Below, piece by piece: positions 60,427 to 64,000 of a stretch of DNA of 64,000 nt. The translations under genes were made by a program, and so were the position numbers. The number at the start of each line of letters is the position of its first letter. Position 1 is the stretch's first letter. Under the pieces are notes generated by a model. It had not been told where the DNA came from, made no database searches, and saw only the letters and a program-made list of their open reading frames with translations. The DNA comes from Victivallales bacterium (GTDB lineage: Bacteria > Verrucomicrobiota > Lentisphaeria > Oligosphaerales > Oligosphaeraceae): assembly GCA_017548425.1 (NCBI GenBank), contig JAFZAB010000018.1, positions 1 through 64,000 of the forward strand. Direction: 5' to 3'.

Positions 60427-63400
60427 ATGAAAACCCATCCGACACGAAATTGTTATTCATGGACAGGCAAGATATTGCGAGCAATGCCTGCCATCCTCTT
60501 CTACCTGTGCACATCGTTGTTTTCGGCATCTGTGCCAACCGTGAAGATTCCGCAGATCACACCAAAGAAGGCGGAGGCCTTGGCGACAGCGAAGAGTTTC
60601 GACGTTGAAGCGTGGAAGGGGGCTGCGGTGATTCGTGCTTTCCAGAATCCCTCGTCGGCATTGGGGCAGATACCGGAAGACACGGCCTTCTATCTCTTTC
60701 ATGATGGCGTGCAGCTTCTTGCGGCGGCACATTGTAAAGAGAAGGATTTTGCGAATGCTCGCGCTTTTCCGCGTGGTGTCGATAGCAATTTGACGTTGGA
60801 TGAATCCGTCCAGATTGTTCTGGGGCTGGAAGGGAAGGTCAGCGGCACAGTGGCAGTCGGCGGCTATGAAGGCGCCTACCATGAGCAGGGCAGATGCGAC
60901 CACATCTATGAAATGACCACCAGTCTGGCGGGAGTCTCCAACCGCTGTTATGACGAGACCGTCCTGCCCTATGCCCGCTTCACCAGCGTGGTAGTCCGTT
61001 CAGATGACAGTTGGACGGTATTTTTCCGCATTCCGTTTGCCAGCGTGGGGTATGATTGGAAAAGGCCCTCTACCCTCTATTTCAATGCCTTCCGTTTCTA
61101 CCGCAGCGAACGCTACGGCTGGCATCTGCCCGCCTTTGGCGGTTATCACCAACTTCCCATGGGCAAGGCGCAACTTCTGGCGCAAGGGCATGAAAACGAA
61201 GCGACGGTGGAAGCGGTTCCTCCTCCCAAGGCTGATTCCAAGAAAGAGCAGTCTGTTGTTCTCGGTCGTCTGGATTTGGAGTATTATGCGGCGGCCGGCG
61301 AAGTCGGGGCGGAAATCCCTTCCGGTCGCGAAGGTGCCTTGATTACCTTGACGGTTGATGGCGAAAGTGTTTCTGGCATTGGCTCCCGCCATTGGCCGAC
61401 CCGCCTGAATCTCCCGGTGAACGCAAAGGGCGGAGCAACGATTACGGCCGTTCTTTCCTGCAATGACCAAGTGTTACAGAAGAAGGAGTTCACGGTGAGT
61501 GAGCGCCCAAAGTGGCGCACGGGCGTCGCAAAGGAGTATCTGGATGAGCGTGTGGTCTATCCATGGAGTTCGCCGACGTTCATGGATGGTGTGATGACTC
61601 TGACACATGGCAGCATGAAATTCGATGACGGCATGCTACCTGTATCCATCATGAGTTGCCGAGGCAAGGAAATTCTGGATGGTCCCATCACACTGGAAGC
61701 CGAGGCTAACGGCAAACAACTGCTCGTCAACCGCAGGAAGAGTTTCTGCCAGACCGTCACCGCTGTGGAGATGGTCTCCACGACCCATTCAGGGCTGGAG
61801 CTCAAGACTCGTACGGAATACGATGGTTTCATGACCGTCCGCGCACGCCTCACGGGAATGGACACGACTATTCCGGACACGCTGCGTCTTCGCATTCCTC
61901 TTGCCAAAGGCTTGGCGCAATACATGATCAAGGGAAACTCTCAGGCGATGGTGAAGCTTGGTGGCTATGGCTATCATGGCAACATGGGGGACAGCCTGTG
62001 GGTGGGTGACCGTGATGGCGGCATCATCTTCACGTTCGGACATTATCTCTTCTTCTCGAACACGGATGGACGGCAGATAGAGTTGAACGGCGACGAGCTC
62101 GTCATCACCATGGTCTCCCAAGATGGCCTGAAGCCGCCAAAGGACAATGTCTTCGAGTTCCATCTGCAGTTTACGCCCTTTCGCAACGATTCCATCAAGC
62201 CTCTGAATGCCGATTTGTGGTTCGAAGTGTGGTCCCGCTATCAATCCTATCCGGATCTCACCAAGATTCCGGAGATGACACAGCGTGCGCTTCAGGCACA
62301 GAAACAGGGCAAGGACCTCTATGTTTATTTTGGACAAGTCATGGCAGAGAACGCTCCGGAGTTCGCTGCCTATCCGAAGGACTTTACCGCTTATCCGCGT
62401 CGTCCGTGGTATCAGCGTGCCTATGAGCCCGGCAAGGGTGTTCCTTGCTCCGTCGTCTGCTTCCGCAGGGAGGCTGGCGAATTCATGCTTGACAAAATCG
62501 ACACATTGGTTGCACAGACGGGCCTGCGCGGCGTCTATCTGGATGGTCCGACCGTCCCCTTCTGGTGCCTCAATCTCAACCATCCTTGTTCGCCGTTCTT
62601 GCCAGCGGAATGGGACGGTAGTTGGCATGAAGGCTGCATCGCGGGGCAGCGCTCCTACATCAAGCGTCTGCGTGGTATCTTTGAATCTCGTGGTATTCAG
62701 AACCCTATCTGGCATCACACTGGCGGTGGATTTAATCTGGCGACCTTTTCACATTGCGACTACTACTCCGACGGCGAACACTTGAGCCGTTACCGCCGAG
62801 GCTATCTCGTGCCGCCAGACCTTTTCTCCGTCATTTACTCAGGCTATCCTTTTGGTTATCAGGGCATCCTCTGGCCATCCTTCTTCATGGACGCAGTCAT
62901 GACTCATCCCTTCCGACATGCCCACGCGTGGTGCGCCCCGCATGGCATTGTAGCCGCCTTCAATACCACTTCATATGTCGAGGAGTTCATGAAAATCACC
63001 AAGCGGGCTCCGGAGACGATCTTCTATTCTTATACAGGGAAACAGCCACACATCCATTACCTCAATGACAATACGCTCTGTACTTCCTATTATCTGGCGG
63101 CGGCAGAGGCTGTCTTGATCTCCAGCAATCTCGTCTATCATGGCACGCAGAAAAACATTGTGGATGTCTCCGGAATGTTTCCTAGAAAAGCGTTGCAGGT
63201 GCATTGCCTGAATCGCGAGGAGACACCGCAATTTGCCGATGGAAAATTGCAATTCAGTGTGGCGGAGGGAGACATGCGAGTTTATCACATCTGTCCTGCC
63301 TCCATTGACATCAAAGAGTTCGACTTGCCGAATCCGAAGCGGAAGCTGGCGGAGGTGCCTCCTGCCATGCCACTGCACGAGCAGAAAGGCTTCCAGGCTG

Positions 63401-63942
63401 AAAAATGGCAGATTGAATCCGGCATCTTCGCGCCCATTGCCGAAAGCGGTCTGCCCTATGGCCTCAAAGCCGATGAGCAACGGGCGGTGCTACGCTACAA
63501 AGAGAGTCTGCCGGACAATGTGAACTTGAAGCTGAAATTTCGCCATTCTCAAAAGTTCAAGTTCTCCATTGATGGCGTGGATATCTCCTTTGATTACACC
63601 CATACGACAGGTGGTATCTACCATGCAGGCGGATGGGTCATCGAAAACGTGGATCGATATGACTATCTGGATCGTTGTGATGTCTCAACCAAAAATGGCG
63701 GACGATGCTATGCCATTTTCGATCGCCCCGTGGATGTGGACATCTACATCATTGACAACCGTGTCTCTTTCTTCTATGACGGCGTACGTGTCCTCCAATA
63801 TGGACTTCCGGCTGTGAACCACGAGGCGGGTCATACCATCTCCGTCGAGACCAAGGACAAGAGTTGGCTCGCTTTCGATCTCCTCTACCTCGGCCCGGCC
63901 ACTGAAAAGGAGATGCCGAGCTGGCCGCATCCAGTGCGTTAG
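60427..63942 (+). CDS. Large secreted glycosidase-like protein with CBM9-like domain
   Basis: From ATG 60427 the product is 1171 residues; starts at 60388 and 60484 are also possible, and no RBS decides. A signal segment (MPAILFYLCTSLFSASV) lies near residues 20-36. A CBM9-like domain follows: FDVEAWKGAAVIRAFQ, FYLFHDGVQLLAAAHCKE, and STLYFNAFRFYRSE. The core resembles DUF6067-type secreted proteins of Lentisphaerota/Planctomycetota: a barrel with LRGVYLDGPTVPFWCLNLNH near 715 and YYSDGEHLSRY near 790, which may bear catalytic acids. The C-terminal 170 residues are a beta-sandwich. Substrate unknown; probably extracellular polysaccharide degradation. Confidence 0.75.
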   Translation: MKTHPTRNCYSWTGKILRAMPAILFYLCTSLFSASVPTVKIPQITPKKAEALATAKSFDVEAWKGAAVIRAFQNPSSALGQIPEDTAFYLFHDGVQLLAAAHCKEKDFANARAFPRGVDSNLTLDESVQIVLGLEGKVSGTVAVGGYEGAYHEQGRCDHIYEMTTSLAGVSNRCYDETVLPYARFTSVVVRSDDSWTVFFRIPFASVGYDWKRPSTLYFNAFRFYRSERYGWHLPAFGGYHQLPMGKAQLLAQGHENEATVEAVPPPKADSKKEQSVVLGRLDLEYYAAAGEVGAEIPSGREGALITLTVDGESVSGIGSRHWPTRLNLPVNAKGGATITAVLSCNDQVLQKKEFTVSERPKWRTGVAKEYLDERVVYPWSSPTFMDGVMTLTHGSMKFDDGMLPVSIMSCRGKEILDGPITLEAEANGKQLLVNRRKSFCQTVTAVEMVSTTHSGLELKTRTEYDGFMTVRARLTGMDTTIPDTLRLRIPLAKGLAQYMIKGNSQAMVKLGGYGYHGNMGDSLWVGDRDGGIIFTFGHYLFFSNTDGRQIELNGDELVITMVSQDGLKPPKDNVFEFHLQFTPFRNDSIKPLNADLWFEVWSRYQSYPDLTKIPEMTQRALQAQKQGKDLYVYFGQVMAENAPEFAAYPKDFTAYPRRPWYQRAYEPGKGVPCSVVCFRREAGEFMLDKIDTLVAQTGLRGVYLDGPTVPFWCLNLNHPCSPFLPAEWDGSWHEGCIAGQRSYIKRLRGIFESRGIQNPIWHHTGGGFNLATFSHCDYYSDGEHLSRYRRGYLVPPDLFSVIYSGYPFGYQGILWPSFFMDAVMTHPFRHAHAWCAPHGIVAAFNTTSYVEEFMKITKRAPETIFYSYTGKQPHIHYLNDNTLCTSYYLAAAEAVLISSNLVYHGTQKNIVDVSGMFPRKALQVHCLNREETPQFADGKLQFSVAEGDMRVYHICPASIDIKEFDLPNPKRKLAEVPPAMPLHEQKGFQAEKWQIESGIFAPIAESGLPYGLKADEQRAVLRYKESLPDNVNLKLKFRHSQKFKFSIDGVDISFDYTHTTGGIYHAGGWVIENVDRYDYLDRCDVSTKNGGRCYAIFDRPVDVDIYIIDNRVSFFYDGVRVLQYGLPAVNHEAGHTISVETKDKSWLAFDLLYLGPATEKEMPSWPHPVR

Positions 63943-64000
63943 ACTGGAATATCCGCGATGGATAGGTTGCCTGTTTAGCGAACGCCACACCCGTCCGGCG

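Overview
The window looks like chromosomal DNA of a Gram-negative, polysaccharide-degrading bacterium of the PVC superphylum, most likely Lentisphaerota or Kiritimatiellota. This is inferred from content: many secreted glycosidase-like proteins (GH9, GH123/DUF4091, TIM-barrel galactosidase-like and related families), an anaerobic sulfatase-maturase, DUF4159, GmhB plus a family 9 glycosyltransferase (heptose-containing LPS), and two PilT-type ATPases. No rRNA or phylogenetic marker is present to prove it. Apart from the repeats there is no transposase, integrase, prophage or CRISPR array.

Layout. 1-8.4 kb: a partial secreted protein, a Tat-exported phosphoesterase, a zinc-ribbon protein and a 1470-residue secreted TIM-barrel protein. 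8.5-11.1 kb (minus): macro domain, FmdB zinc ribbon, holB and tmk (translationally overlapped). 11.5-20.2 kb (plus): MDR oxidoreductase, Dus, YbaK-like deacylase, two identical tRNA-Asn genes, proC, U32 peptidase, mtaB, MATE pump. 20.3-25.2 kb (minus): a 1300-residue double DUF3857/transglutaminase protein and an EamA transporter. 25.4-30.2 kb (plus): DUF234 ATPase and a GH9 enzyme carrying a LamG-like insert. 30.7-35 kb (minus): a four-gene glycosyltransferase/heptose cluster. 35.1-37.9 kb (minus): pilT and a PilT-like paralog. 38.2-43.6 kb (plus): an unknown PVC-type protein, a ClpX-like unfoldase, a cytoplasmic GH36-like enzyme and its partner. 43.6-44.3 kb: AT-rich DNA with small genes. 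44.4-52 kb (minus): lexA-ruvA-ruvB-yicC-fumarase beta-anSME-GH123. 52.2-58.9 kb (plus): DUF4159, glycerate kinase, TetR, ribD, ribE, nadK, plsY, YdjY-like. 59-60.2 kb (minus): a DUF1016 nuclease broken by an in-frame amber codon. 60.4-63.9 kb (plus): a large secreted CBM9-like/glycosidase-like protein.

The most unusual feature is a dense system of degenerate short-period tandem repeats (periods 7, 8, 9 and 10) at gene borders. At least eight word families occur at about twenty sites. Several are dispersed with shared flanks, some are arranged as inverted arrays, and four sites combine a perfect hairpin at a stop codon with a heptamer run. In several places the start or stop codon of a gene lies inside the repeat, and a period-9 tract inside the DUF1016 gene contains its premature stop. 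This looks like an active or recent repeat-generating process that shapes gene ends, and I do not know a description of it in this lineage.
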